Positions 5,652-11,639 of a DNA stretch of 12,452 nucleotides are shown piece after piece. The notes beneath the pieces were generated by a model. That model made no database searches, had not been told where the DNA came from, and was given only the letters and a program-made list of their open reading frames with translations. The position numbers were made by a program, and so were the translations under genes. Source of the stretch: MFKM01 sp038065115 (GTDB lineage: Bacteria > Patescibacteriota > Minisyncoccia > UBA6257 > MFKM01); assembly GCA_038065115.1 (NCBI GenBank), contig JBBTRS010000027.1, positions 1-12,452 on the forward strand, written 5' to 3'. Position 1 is the stretch's first letter; the number at the start of each line of letters is the position of its first letter.

Positions 5652-6353
5652 CCACAACCGCCAGCGTATTTTTAAAACTTCCCAAAGAAACTGAAGATAA
5701 GCCGAGGCTTTCACTTTGGAATGAATGTCGTTGACCCAAACCACGGGAATCTCCTTAATTTTATAACCTAATTTTTTTCCCAAAACCAAAGCTTCAACAT
5801 CAAAAGCCCAACGATTGGTTTTCATCAATCGGAAAATTTTTTCGGCGGCTTCTTCGGAAAAACATTTAAATCCGCATTGAGTATCCCAAAGCCCGGGCAA
5901 AAGCAAAATTTGGATGATTAAATTGCCGACATTTCCCAACCAACGCTTGTAAAACGGCTGGGGTGGCATCAATTTCGCGCCTTTAACATCCCGAGAGCCG
6001 ATAACTATCTGATATTCTGATAAATACGGGATCATTTTTTGGAATTGCTCCACCGTTGTGGCGTTATCGGCATCCATAAATAACCGCCATTGCCCCTTGG
6101 CTTCAAGCATTCCCTGACGAACCACCCACCCTTTGCCGTGATTTTTTTTATTATCAATTACCCGGAGATTTTTTATGAGATGGGAAAACCTGCCGGCTAT
6201 CTCCGCGGTGTCGTCTTTGGAGCCGTCGTCAACCACGATAATTTCATAATCATAATCAACCGTTGAGAGATATTTATTAACATCAATCAAGGTCAGAGGC
6301 AATCGCTTGGCTTCGTTGTAGGCGGGAATGATAACGGACAAGAATGGTTTCAT
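5640..6353 (-). CDS. GT2 family glycosyltransferase (polyprenyl/dolichyl-phosphate sugar synthase type)
   Basis: Predicted to load a sugar from a nucleotide donor onto a polyprenyl phosphate carrier at the inner face of the membrane. GT-A fold motifs: I-I-P-A-Y-N-E (8-14), V-V-D-D-G-S-K-D-D-T (40-49), N-H-G-K-G (71-75) and the metal-binding D-A-D (94-96) in M-D-A-D-N-A. Residues I-G-S-R-D (118-122) and T-Q-C-G-F-K-C-F also fit the ALG5/DPM1-like branch. It has 237 residues and no strong transmembrane tail; the C-terminal stretch rich in W, R and K may bind the membrane. One base separates it from the upstream gtrA-family gene, a common pairing in which GtrA-type proteins are thought to handle the lipid-linked sugar. 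Its stop codon comes from a heptamer repeat. The exact sugar is unknown. Confidence 0.9.
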   Translation of the reverse strand: MKPFLSVIIPAYNEAKRLPLTLIDVNKYLSTVDYDYEIIVVDDGSKDDTAEIAGRFSHLIKNLRVIDNKKNHGKGWVVRQGMLEAKGQWRLFMDADNATTVEQFQKMIPYLSEYQIVIGSRDVKGAKLMPPQPFYKRWLGNVGNLIIQILLLPGLWDTQCGFKCFSEEAAEKIFRLMKTNRWAFDVEALVLGKKLGYKIKEIPVVWVNDIHSKVKASAYLQFLWEVLKIRWRLWHES

Positions 6354-6354
6354 T

Positions 6355-6957
6355 TTATTGATTTAGGGGCTTTTTTTTAAAAATTATTAATCGATAGCTT
6401 GTAAAATTCCAAATAAAAGAAACGGCTGTCGCCATTAAAATAGAAAAATTAGCCCAAATAACCGGCTTGATATCCCCTAACGGTCCAACCACATTGTTTA
6501 AAAAAGAAGCAGCGGCGTTATTTATCAAAAAACCAATAAAAGTAAAAAGGACGAAACGAGAATATTCAGACGGACTGGCCGATGTTTGACTCTGGAAAGA
6601 CCAGGATTTATTCCAAAAATAACTATTAGTGGCGGACGCAAAAAAAGCCGGCGCTAAAAATAAGCTGAAATAAATACCTTCGGTAATGCCCGTGAAACGC
6701 ATTAGTAAATTTATAATAGCGAACCCTAAAAATGTATTAAGAACGCCTACCGCGCAAAATTTTCCAAACTGACGTAAAAACGGCCAAAATCGGCTAAGAT
6801 AAAAAGCTATCGCCAGCAACAAAGGAGCCAAGATGGTAAAGCCGACCACCGAAAACAAAACCAGTTTCGGGGTAATCGCGATTTTTACAGCGGCGGTTGG
6901 CAAAATCAGCCAGCCCGCCAAGAAACCGATTAAACTAACGAGAAGGAAGTCTTTCAT
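6355..6957 (-). CDS. GtrA-family membrane protein
   Basis: A 200-residue membrane protein. The GtrA domain (about 64-195) shows four hydrophobic helices, a helix 1 beginning G-K-F-C-A-V-G (65-71), the loop signature W-N-K-S-W-S-F (115-121) and an ending F-I-W-N-F-T-S-Y-R-L-I-I-F (181-193). These match the family's N-x-x-W-x-F and F-x-x-x-R-x-x-x-F patterns. Two further hydrophobic segments (about 4-23 and 32-55) precede the domain and make the protein longer than a minimal GtrA (about 120-150). Family members are proposed to translocate or present polyprenyl-linked sugars for cell-surface glycosylation. The start overlaps the ATPase gene by 23 bases and the end nearly touches the GT2 gene, so the three are probably co-translated. 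Confidence 0.88.
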   Translation of the reverse strand: MKDFLLVSLIGFLAGWLILPTAAVKIAITPKLVLFSVVGFTILAPLLLAIAFYLSRFWPFLRQFGKFCAVGVLNTFLGFAIINLLMRFTGITEGIYFSLFLAPAFFASATNSYFWNKSWSFQSQTSASPSEYSRFVLFTFIGFLINNAAASFLNNVVGPLGDIKPVIWANFSILMATAVSFIWNFTSYRLIIFKKKPLNQ

Positions 6958-9130
6958 GGATTTCCATTTCTATTTTTTGCCTATTTTGATTATAAACCGT
7001 TCGGCTCAAATCTTTAACCTCTTGAGCCAAATCCGCGTCAGCTGCCGGCGGCAATAAAATCCGGATATTGAAGGGTTGCGACAAATTCCCTTTTATAAGA
7101 ATGCGGCTGAAAGCGTTGAAATTATCCAAATTAATTAAATCATTGACGGAAAAAACCGGTTCAAATTTATCAATTAAAGCCCGGGCGTCGTCCAAACCGA
7201 CCCGAAAAACAATAATAGAGCCGAAATTATTTACCAAATTAAACAAAGCCGGAGAAAGCTCTTCGGTTGAACGATGAATTGTGTTTAAAGACAACCCGTA
7301 TTTAAAAGCCGAGGCGAGAGAGACCGCTAAAGAATCGGTGAGATAGTTATGAAATTCATCCAAGTAAAAACTAAACGGTCGGCGTTTGTCTTCGGTTTGG
7401 TCAAGGCGCGAAAAAGCCGCCAAAGCTATTTTCTGGGCAAAAATCATTCCCAAAAGATTAGCGTTAGCGTCTCCCAACCGACTTTTAGCTAAATTGACTA
7501 GGATTATTTTTCCTCCGTCTATGGCCCGCCGAAAATTAAAAGCCGAACGGGTTTGGCCGATAATCGGCCGGAGATAATCATTAGCGATAAAATTATTAAA
7601 TTTGGAAACGACGAAAGGAATGACTTCGTGGAGAGCGACTTCATTTTCCCAAAATTTGGCTAAATTCGCGTCAGCCGCTTGTTTGACTTTTTTCTGACGA
7701 AAAACATAATCGGTAAAAATCCGGGGAATATCAAGCAAAGTGGCCGGTTCATTTTTAATATCAACTAATAAAAGCCGAAGACTGTTTTTTAAATATTTTT
7801 CAAACATCGGGCCTGTTGTTTCTCCGGCAAAAAGTTTCTGAAAAATATCGCCGGTTTCATTAATGACAAAATCTTTTTCTTCGGGACGATCAGAATTGAA
7901 TTCCAAAAGATTCAATCCGAAAGGATGCCAAATGTCCGTCGGATCAAAATAAATCACATCGGCCATTCGTTCACGGGGAATATTTCCAACCACTCCTTTA
8001 ATGATGTCGCCCTCGGGATCAATAATAGCCACGCCTCTCCCCTGTTTTATGTCTTCAATGGCTAGATTAATAACAGAGGTTGATTTTCCGGCGCCAGCCT
8101 GGCCGATAATCTCCAAATGACGCGCTCTGTCAGGATGATCCAAGTAAATAGGCTGAACCTGTCCTTGAAAAACATTCTCGCCGATTGCAACGCCTCTGCC
8201 GGAAAAGCCGGTCGGCGGCTTAACTTCTTTTGACTTTAACCATTTAATTCTCGGAATGATCGTTGAACTGATAGGAAAATGAAAAATACTGGCTAATTCC
8301 TCGCTGTTAAGAATCATCGCCTGTTCTTCGTCAAATTCCCGAAAACAAAACCCAAAATGAAACTTGCTGATATTTTTTGGCTTAACTACTTTTAATTCGT
8401 TTTCCCGAAGACTGGAAAACCGCGAAAAAGAATTGATTAAATTCTCAAAAATTTCTTTCACCTGATATTGACTTGACGCCGAAACCACTAAACGGAAATT
8501 AACTTGGAATAACTTTTTGGCGATTTTTTCTTTATTGGTAATTTTCCGGCGAATTGACTGAGAAGCCGGCTTAAGAATCAACTGGATAGCCGCTCCTTCG
8601 CCCACTTCTTCCAATTTAGCCAAAACTGCCAAGATCGGATCAAAAGTATCAGCGCCGGCTTGTTCGTAAGTTTTTATAGGCAAAGAAAACTCGTGAGCTA
8701 ATTTCAAATACGCGCCCTCGTTAAAGCCCTGGGGGTTGAAAACATCATAATCGTCAACAATGCTTGACTGAACACCCGGCCAAATTTTCTTAATTTGGCG
8801 GCCGACAAAATCAAGCGTCTTTTCGGCGCCGACTAAATAAAAATGGATTTCGTCGCCGACATGATGAACGGCTATTTCTAAAATAACCAGATTAGCGAAC
8901 CCGCTTAATAAATCAAAAAATTTCTCAGTAAGCCTAATTTCGTTTTTCCAGCCCGAAGCCGATCCGCTTTCGGCGGAAATATTTTTTTCTTCTTTGGGAA
9001 ATTTTAATAAAAGCAAGGAACGCTTCCGGAAAGTGGCCTGAGAAATCATTCCGCCCCGACGAGATTGAAATTTTGAAAATAACCAAATAACAACTAACAA
9101 CGCCAAAAATAAATTTGTCACCTGAAGCAT
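6935..9130 (-). CDS. Membrane-anchored TraG/VirD4-type (HerA/FtsK superfamily) ATPase
   Basis: A 731-residue protein with one N-terminal transmembrane helix (about residues 6-18, rich in L, V, A and I) and a large N-terminal domain without obvious motifs. The ATPase domain has Walker A G-Q-A-G-A-G-K-S-T (343-351), the following strand A-I-I-D-P-E-G-D (368-375), and Walker B F-S-F-Y-L-D-E-F with D591/E592. The family comprises type IV secretion coupling proteins and conjugation-type DNA pumps; Patescibacteria often carry such stand-alone ATPases, and the substrate (DNA or protein) is unknown. No other secretion genes are in the window. A TTG at 9172 would add 14 residues. The ATG at 9130 is preferred because a perfect TATAAT lies six bases upstream of it and because the transmembrane segment then starts near the N-terminus. 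It probably heads the long minus-strand operon. Confidence 0.82.
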   Translation of the reverse strand: MLQVTNLFLALLVVIWLFSKFQSRRGGMISQATFRKRSLLLLKFPKEEKNISAESGSASGWKNEIRLTEKFFDLLSGFANLVILEIAVHHVGDEIHFYLVGAEKTLDFVGRQIKKIWPGVQSSIVDDYDVFNPQGFNEGAYLKLAHEFSLPIKTYEQAGADTFDPILAVLAKLEEVGEGAAIQLILKPASQSIRRKITNKEKIAKKLFQVNFRLVVSASSQYQVKEIFENLINSFSRFSSLRENELKVVKPKNISKFHFGFCFREFDEEQAMILNSEELASIFHFPISSTIIPRIKWLKSKEVKPPTGFSGRGVAIGENVFQGQVQPIYLDHPDRARHLEIIGQAGAGKSTSVINLAIEDIKQGRGVAIIDPEGDIIKGVVGNIPRERMADVIYFDPTDIWHPFGLNLLEFNSDRPEEKDFVINETGDIFQKLFAGETTGPMFEKYLKNSLRLLLVDIKNEPATLLDIPRIFTDYVFRQKKVKQAADANLAKFWENEVALHEVIPFVVSKFNNFIANDYLRPIIGQTRSAFNFRRAIDGGKIILVNLAKSRLGDANANLLGMIFAQKIALAAFSRLDQTEDKRRPFSFYLDEFHNYLTDSLAVSLASAFKYGLSLNTIHRSTEELSPALFNLVNNFGSIIVFRVGLDDARALIDKFEPVFSVNDLINLDNFNAFSRILIKGNLSQPFNIRILLPPAADADLAQEVKDLSRTVYNQNRQKIEMEIHERLPSR

Positions 9131-9136
9131 AAGATT

Positions 9137-9142
9137 ATTATA
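9137..9142 (-). promoter_or_regulatory. -10 box of the ATPase gene / long operon
   Basis: The minus strand has TATAAT followed by AATCTT and then the ATG at 9130, placing the predicted transcription start on the start codon. No convincing -35 is seen. The arrangement copies that upstream of nusB and of the exported-protein gene. Confidence 0.5.
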
Positions 9143-9201
9143 ATCAATAATATCAAAAAATAAAATCCTCAAGAAAATAATCTAAAATGCAAATTACAAG
9201 A

Positions 9202-9891
9202 TTAAATCACGGCTCCCAAAGAAGATAGCGCCTGACTAGCCGCGTGAGCTTCCGCTTCCTGCTTGGAAGAGCCCGATCCCTCGGCAATTAATTTTTCGCC
9301 AACATAAACACCGACGCGAAAAATTTTTTGATGAGCCGGCCCGCTTTCTTCCAAAACTTTATAAGTCGGAGTTACTTTAAATTTCTCTTGAACTGTTTCC
9401 TGAAGAAAACTTTTAGAATCTCTGTAAAGTTCCTTTTTTAAAATTTCATCAAGATGAGGCAATAAAAACCGCAGAATGAAACCATGGCTTGATTTGTATC
9501 CCCTGTCTAAATAAATGGCCGCCAAAAGCGCCTCAAAAGCATTGGCCAAGATCGCTTCGCGGCCTTTGCCGGTATCCTTAGCTTCGCCTTTGGAAAAAAG
9601 AATATAATTTTCTAAACCGATTTCCCGCGCTACCCGAGCCAATATCTGATAATTAATCAAAGCGGCTCGTAAAACAGTTAACCGGCCTTCAGCTTGGTCG
9701 GGATATTTTTTAAAAAGAAATTCGGAAGTAATCAATTCCAAAACCGAATCTCCCAAAAATTCCATTCGTTCATTATGCGGTCCTTCGTTAGGATTCTCGT
9801 TGAGATAAGAACGGTGGGTTATGGCCTCTTTTAGCAGTTTCTTGTTTTTAAAGACAACTCCTATTGTTTTTTCCAGGTCCGATGTATTCAT
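9202..9891 (-). CDS. rnc: Ribonuclease III
   Basis: A double-strand-specific endoribonuclease that matures rRNA precursors and some mRNAs. It has 229 residues: an RNase III catalytic domain (about 5-150), then a double-stranded RNA-binding domain (about 157-226) ending in S-G-S-S-K-Q-E-A-E-A-H-A-A. The signature N-E-R-M-E-F-L-G-D-S-V (40-50) supplies E41, E44 and D48, and E68 matches the conserved Glu of the following helix. In the second metal-binding block (L-A-N-A-F-E-A-L-L) the Glu (E120) is present, but the residue equivalent to E. coli D114 is Asn (N117). The gene lies 33 bases after nusB, across a heptamer repeat, with no promoter of its own that I can see. Confidence 0.95.
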   Translation of the reverse strand: MNTSDLEKTIGVVFKNKKLLKEAITHRSYLNENPNEGPHNERMEFLGDSVLELITSEFLFKKYPDQAEGRLTVLRAALINYQILARVAREIGLENYILFSKGEAKDTGKGREAILANAFEALLAAIYLDRGYKSSHGFILRFLLPHLDEILKKELYRDSKSFLQETVQEKFKVTPTYKVLEESGPAHQKIFRVGVYVGEKLIAEGSGSSKQEAEAHAASQALSSLGAVI

Positions 9892-9902
9892 AAAAATATT
9901 TA

Positions 9903-9926
9903 GTTACTAGTGGCTAGTGGCTAATC
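9903..9926. repeat. Heptamer array of a different unit between nusB and rnc
   Basis: The minus strand reads TTAGCCA, CTAGCCA, CTAGTAA, CTAAATA: three to four 7-base units unrelated in sequence to GATTCAA. It starts at the nusB stop codon and fills most of the gap before rnc. Confidence 0.75.
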
Positions 9927-10353
9927 ACTTCTTCGCTTTTTCTATTTCTTTATAAACCGTTCCCAAAACACCGTTGATAAATTTTCCCGCATTAGGACCG
10001 CCGAAATTTTTAGCTATTTCAATGGCTTCGTTAATCGCCACTTTAGCCGGCACTTCTTTCCGGTCGGCGTAAAGCAATTCGTAGAGACCGATTCTTAGAG
10101 AATTGCGATCAATGACAGAAATTTGATTTAAAGGCCATTCCGGAGCCGCTCTTGAAATTATCTGATCTATCTCTTCGCGATGATCAATAATGCCCTGGGT
10201 TAAACGCCAAACAAATTCCGGTTCATCCAATCCTGGACCGAATTCTTTTAAATTGCGTTCAATAATAGCTATGAGATCGGCTTTTTGGCCGTAAAAATCC
10301 CATTCGTAAAGCGATTGAATAACGATAGATCGAGCTAATTGACGAGAAGCCAT
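9925..10353 (-). CDS. nusB: Transcription antitermination factor NusB
   Basis: NusB binds boxA RNA with S10 (NusE) and supports antitermination and folding of rRNA transcripts. It has 142 residues, usual for the family and all-helical. Signatures: S-R-Q-L-A-R-S-I-V-I-Q-S-L-Y-E-W-D (3-19) and the C-terminal block V-P-A-K-V-A-I-N-E-A-I-E-I-A-K (101-115) followed by N-A-G-K-F-I-N-G-V-L (121-130). The start at 10353 is chosen because homology begins there and a TATAAT box lies six bases upstream. A GTG at 10422 would add 23 residues without family resemblance and starts inside a palindrome. NusB and RNase III, both acting on rRNA transcripts, form a natural pair here. Confidence 0.94.
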   Translation of the reverse strand: MASRQLARSIVIQSLYEWDFYGQKADLIAIIERNLKEFGPGLDEPEFVWRLTQGIIDHREEIDQIISRAAPEWPLNQISVIDRNSLRIGLYELLYADRKEVPAKVAINEAIEIAKNFGGPNAGKFINGVLGTVYKEIEKAKK

Positions 10354-10359
10354 GCCATA

Positions 10360-10387
10360 ATTATATCCGCCTAAATTTATTTCGCAA
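10360..10387 (-). promoter_or_regulatory. Promoter of nusB (leaderless arrangement)
   Basis: The minus strand shows TTGCGA (10387-10382), 16 bases, TATAAT (10365-10360), six bases, then the nusB ATG. The predicted transcription start is the A of the ATG or next to it. Confidence 0.6.
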
Positions 10388-10413
10388 ATTTTGGCGGATC
10401 TGTAATTATGAGC

Positions 10414-10443
10414 ACCCAGCACATAACAAGTTATGTGCTGGGT
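10414..10443. repeat. Near-perfect 30-base palindrome upstream of nusB
   Basis: ACCCAGCACATAAC, a two-base AA centre, then GTTATGTGCTGGGT: fourteen complementary pairs. It lies about 27 bases upstream of the nusB -35 and directly next to the hairpin that follows rpmF. No T tract follows on either strand, so an operator, a paired element of the terminator region or a mobile palindromic repeat all remain possible. Confidence 0.8.
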
Positions 10444-10503
10444 AAAGGCTTGGTTGCTGAAATTTCATCGCCTTCGGCTCGAAATTTCAGACCAAACCCT
10501 TTA
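10444..10503 (-). terminator. Long hairpin at the end of rpmF
   Basis: The inner stem is ten perfect pairs (10457-10466 with 10481-10490, CTGAAATTTC/GAAATTTCAG) capped by a short GC-rich hairpin (GCC-TTC-GGC). The outer flanks AAAGGCTTGGT and ACCAAACCCTTT extend it imperfectly to about 60 bases. It begins at the rpmF stop codon and would stop or stabilise that transcript, but the expected U tract is missing. Confidence 0.5.
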
Positions 10504-10650
10504 TTTTTTACATTGTGAGCAGGAACAATGCGGCAACTTCGGACCACCGCAAACAGGACAAACCGCGAATTTTCCTTTCTTCAAAAAAAGCTGTGATCGT
10601 CTCCTGCCGACTTTTGATTTTGAATGATGTTTTACTGGTACGCCACCCAT
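10501..10650 (-). CDS. rpmF: 50S ribosomal protein L32 (zinc-binding form)
   Basis: A small large-subunit ribosomal protein of 49 residues. The N-terminus reads M-G-G-V-P-V-K-H-H-S-K-S-K-V-G-R-R-R-S (family consensus M-A-V-P-K-R-x-x-S-x-x-R-x-x-x-R-R). The zinc ribbon has C31-x-x-C34 and C44-x-x-C47. An extra Cys at 42 stands where a His/Arg is usual (L-P-H-C-S-C-S-Q-C). The protein ends K-K two residues after the last Cys, without the usual aromatic-basic tail. A possible promoter on the minus strand (TTGCTA, 16 bases, TATAAA) lies very close to the ATG. A strong hairpin follows the stop codon. It is upstream of nusB on the same strand. Confidence 0.92.
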   Translation of the reverse strand: MGGVPVKHHSKSKVGRRRSQLFLKKGKFAVCPVCGGPKLPHCSCSQCKK

Positions 10651-10827
10651 ATTTTTATAATTAGTATTTAATAATTAGCAATCTTTTTATCTGAAATTTT
10701 CAATATCCCGCTAGCAACAAGATTATATTAAATAACCGTAAATTGCTGTTAGCATAATAAACTATCCTTTGGAAAAAGTCAAAAAATACAGCCTTGCCAA
10801 ACGGCCAACGAACAACAAGGCAATCAA

Positions 10828-10867
10828 TTACTATTGTGATTCCACGATCGTGGAATAATAATAGTAA
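10828..10867. repeat. 40-base palindrome downstream of the PaaX/Cas2-like gene
   Basis: The outer arms are TTACTATT and AATAGTAA; the centre is a perfect 18-base palindrome, ATTCCACGATCGTGGAAT (10839-10856). Thirty-six of 40 positions are self-complementary. Its left 25 bases match the upstream copy (11511-11535) at 24 positions. It lies 42 bases past the stop codon. The rest of the gap between rpmF and this gene (10651-10827) holds no gene that I can recognise. Confidence 0.9.
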
Positions 10868-10909
10868 ATAAACCTTTTGGGTTTTAGAAGGTTCAAGGTT
10901 TAAAAAATA

Positions 10910-11491
10910 TCAACGGTCTGACTCAAGAGTCCCTGTTTTTTCTTTGTTTACGGCGAAAATGTGAATACAGGGCATCAGATTTAATTCTTTCAGAGAATAA
11001 AAAAATTCTTCTGGCAATTGGCTATCGCCCATCCAAACACTTCTTTGAATCATTGAAAAATTAAAGTTAGTAAGAGTATCTCTTAGCCAGTCTCTTTTTT
11101 TCTTTTGATTCTCCGGAATATCAAAAACTATAATCTTTTGGCAGTCTTTTTTTTCTTCGCCGGAAGATTTTAAAGGAGACAAAAGTTTTTTACTTTTTAA
11201 AAATTTTAAACGTTGCTGGCCTTCCGATGTTAATCTCCAAACCGTCTTTTTGCCGTTATCTTTTTTCTTTTCAATAAATTCTTGTTTTTTGAGCTGATAA
11301 AGAAGATTGTGGAATTTCTGACGCTCTCCTTTTTCCAAACCAGCCCTGCCTTCTTTTTTCAAACGCTGCGGTCTGCCGAAACGCAAATATCGCCGGAGAT
11401 TTCCGTAAGAGCTCTGATAGTCGGTAAAAATAACGTCGGTGGTTAGCCATTCTAAATTTTTAAAAATTTCTAAAACTATTTCTGTCAGCAT
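10910..11491 (-). CDS. PaaX-like winged-helix protein with Cas2-like ferredoxin domain
   Basis: A 193-residue basic protein. Residues about 55-100 look like a winged helix (Q-K-F-H-N-L-L-Y-Q-L-K-K, then K-T-V-W-R-L-T-S-E-G-Q-Q-R-L). Residues about 118-182 form the Cas2-like/PaaX middle domain: K-I-I-V-F-D-I-P-E-N (119-128), K-K-R-D-W-L-R (131-137), the I-Q-R-S-V-W-M-G strand (148-155) and a closing strand C-I-H-I-F-A-V. PaaX-type proteins are DNA-binding repressors; genuine Cas2 is a CRISPR adaptation nuclease. No cas1, other cas gene or CRISPR array is present, so a transcription-factor role is favoured although such proteins are often labelled Cas2. Compared with classical PaaX (about 300 residues) the C-terminal domain is missing. 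The gene stands alone between two 40-base palindromes; the upstream one overlaps the expected -35 region, which suggests autoregulation. Confidence 0.75.
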   Translation of the reverse strand: MLTEIVLEIFKNLEWLTTDVIFTDYQSSYGNLRRYLRFGRPQRLKKEGRAGLEKGERQKFHNLLYQLKKQEFIEKKKDNGKKTVWRLTSEGQQRLKFLKSKKLLSPLKSSGEEKKDCQKIIVFDIPENQKKKRDWLRDTLTNFNFSMIQRSVWMGDSQLPEEFFYSLKELNLMPCIHIFAVNKEKTGTLESDR

Positions 11492-11510
11492 ATATTCGTT
11501 TAATTATTAT

Positions 11511-11550
11511 TTACTATTGTAATTCCACGATCGTGCTTTTACAATAGTAA
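11511..11550. repeat. 40-base palindrome upstream of the PaaX/Cas2-like gene
   Basis: Outer arms TTACTATTGTAA and TTACAATAGTAA surround the core CACGATCGTG, with three mismatched bases on each side of the core. It starts 20 bases upstream of the ATG and lies in the 148-base gap between two divergent genes, so it could control either or both. Operator use is inferred. Confidence 0.9.
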
Positions 11551-11598
11551 ACTGGGGATAAGTTTTTTAAATAGTTTTATTATTAAATGTTTAACATT

Positions 11599-11626
11599 TT
11601 GAGAATTAAACGATTTATTATAAAAT
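11599..11626 (+). promoter_or_regulatory. Probable promoter of the sugar phosphotransferase gene
   Basis: TTGAGA (11599-11604), 16 bases, TAAAAT (11621-11626), with overlapping TATAAA at 11619-11624. The transcription start would fall about 5-8 bases before the ATG at 11640. No Shine-Dalgarno sequence is visible in the short leader. Confidence 0.4.
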
Positions 11627-11639
11627 ACAAGCAGTTTGT

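Noticed and set aside
9131..9172. TTG start adding 14 residues to the ATPase
   Set aside because: A TATAAT box lies within the added stretch, six bases before the ATG at 9130, and the transmembrane segment follows that ATG.
10354..10422. Longer nusB from a GTG start
   Set aside because: The extra 23 residues show no NusB similarity, begin within a palindrome, and lie upstream of the best promoter.
10433..10627. Plus-strand open frame of 64 codons
   Set aside because: It is antisense to rpmF and the hairpin region, has no family resemblance, and the opposite strand encodes a clear L32.
10870..10901. AAACCTT...AAGGTTT inverted repeat after the PaaX/Cas2-like gene as its terminator
   Set aside because: The stem is only seven pairs, rich in A and T, with an 18-base loop and no clean T tract; the nearby palindrome is a stronger candidate for transcript ending.
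10828..11550. Palindrome-flanked unit as a classical insertion sequence
   Set aside because: No transposase motif, no target-site duplication at the outer edges, and the encoded protein resembles a regulator. A mobile-cassette idea is kept only as a hypothesis.
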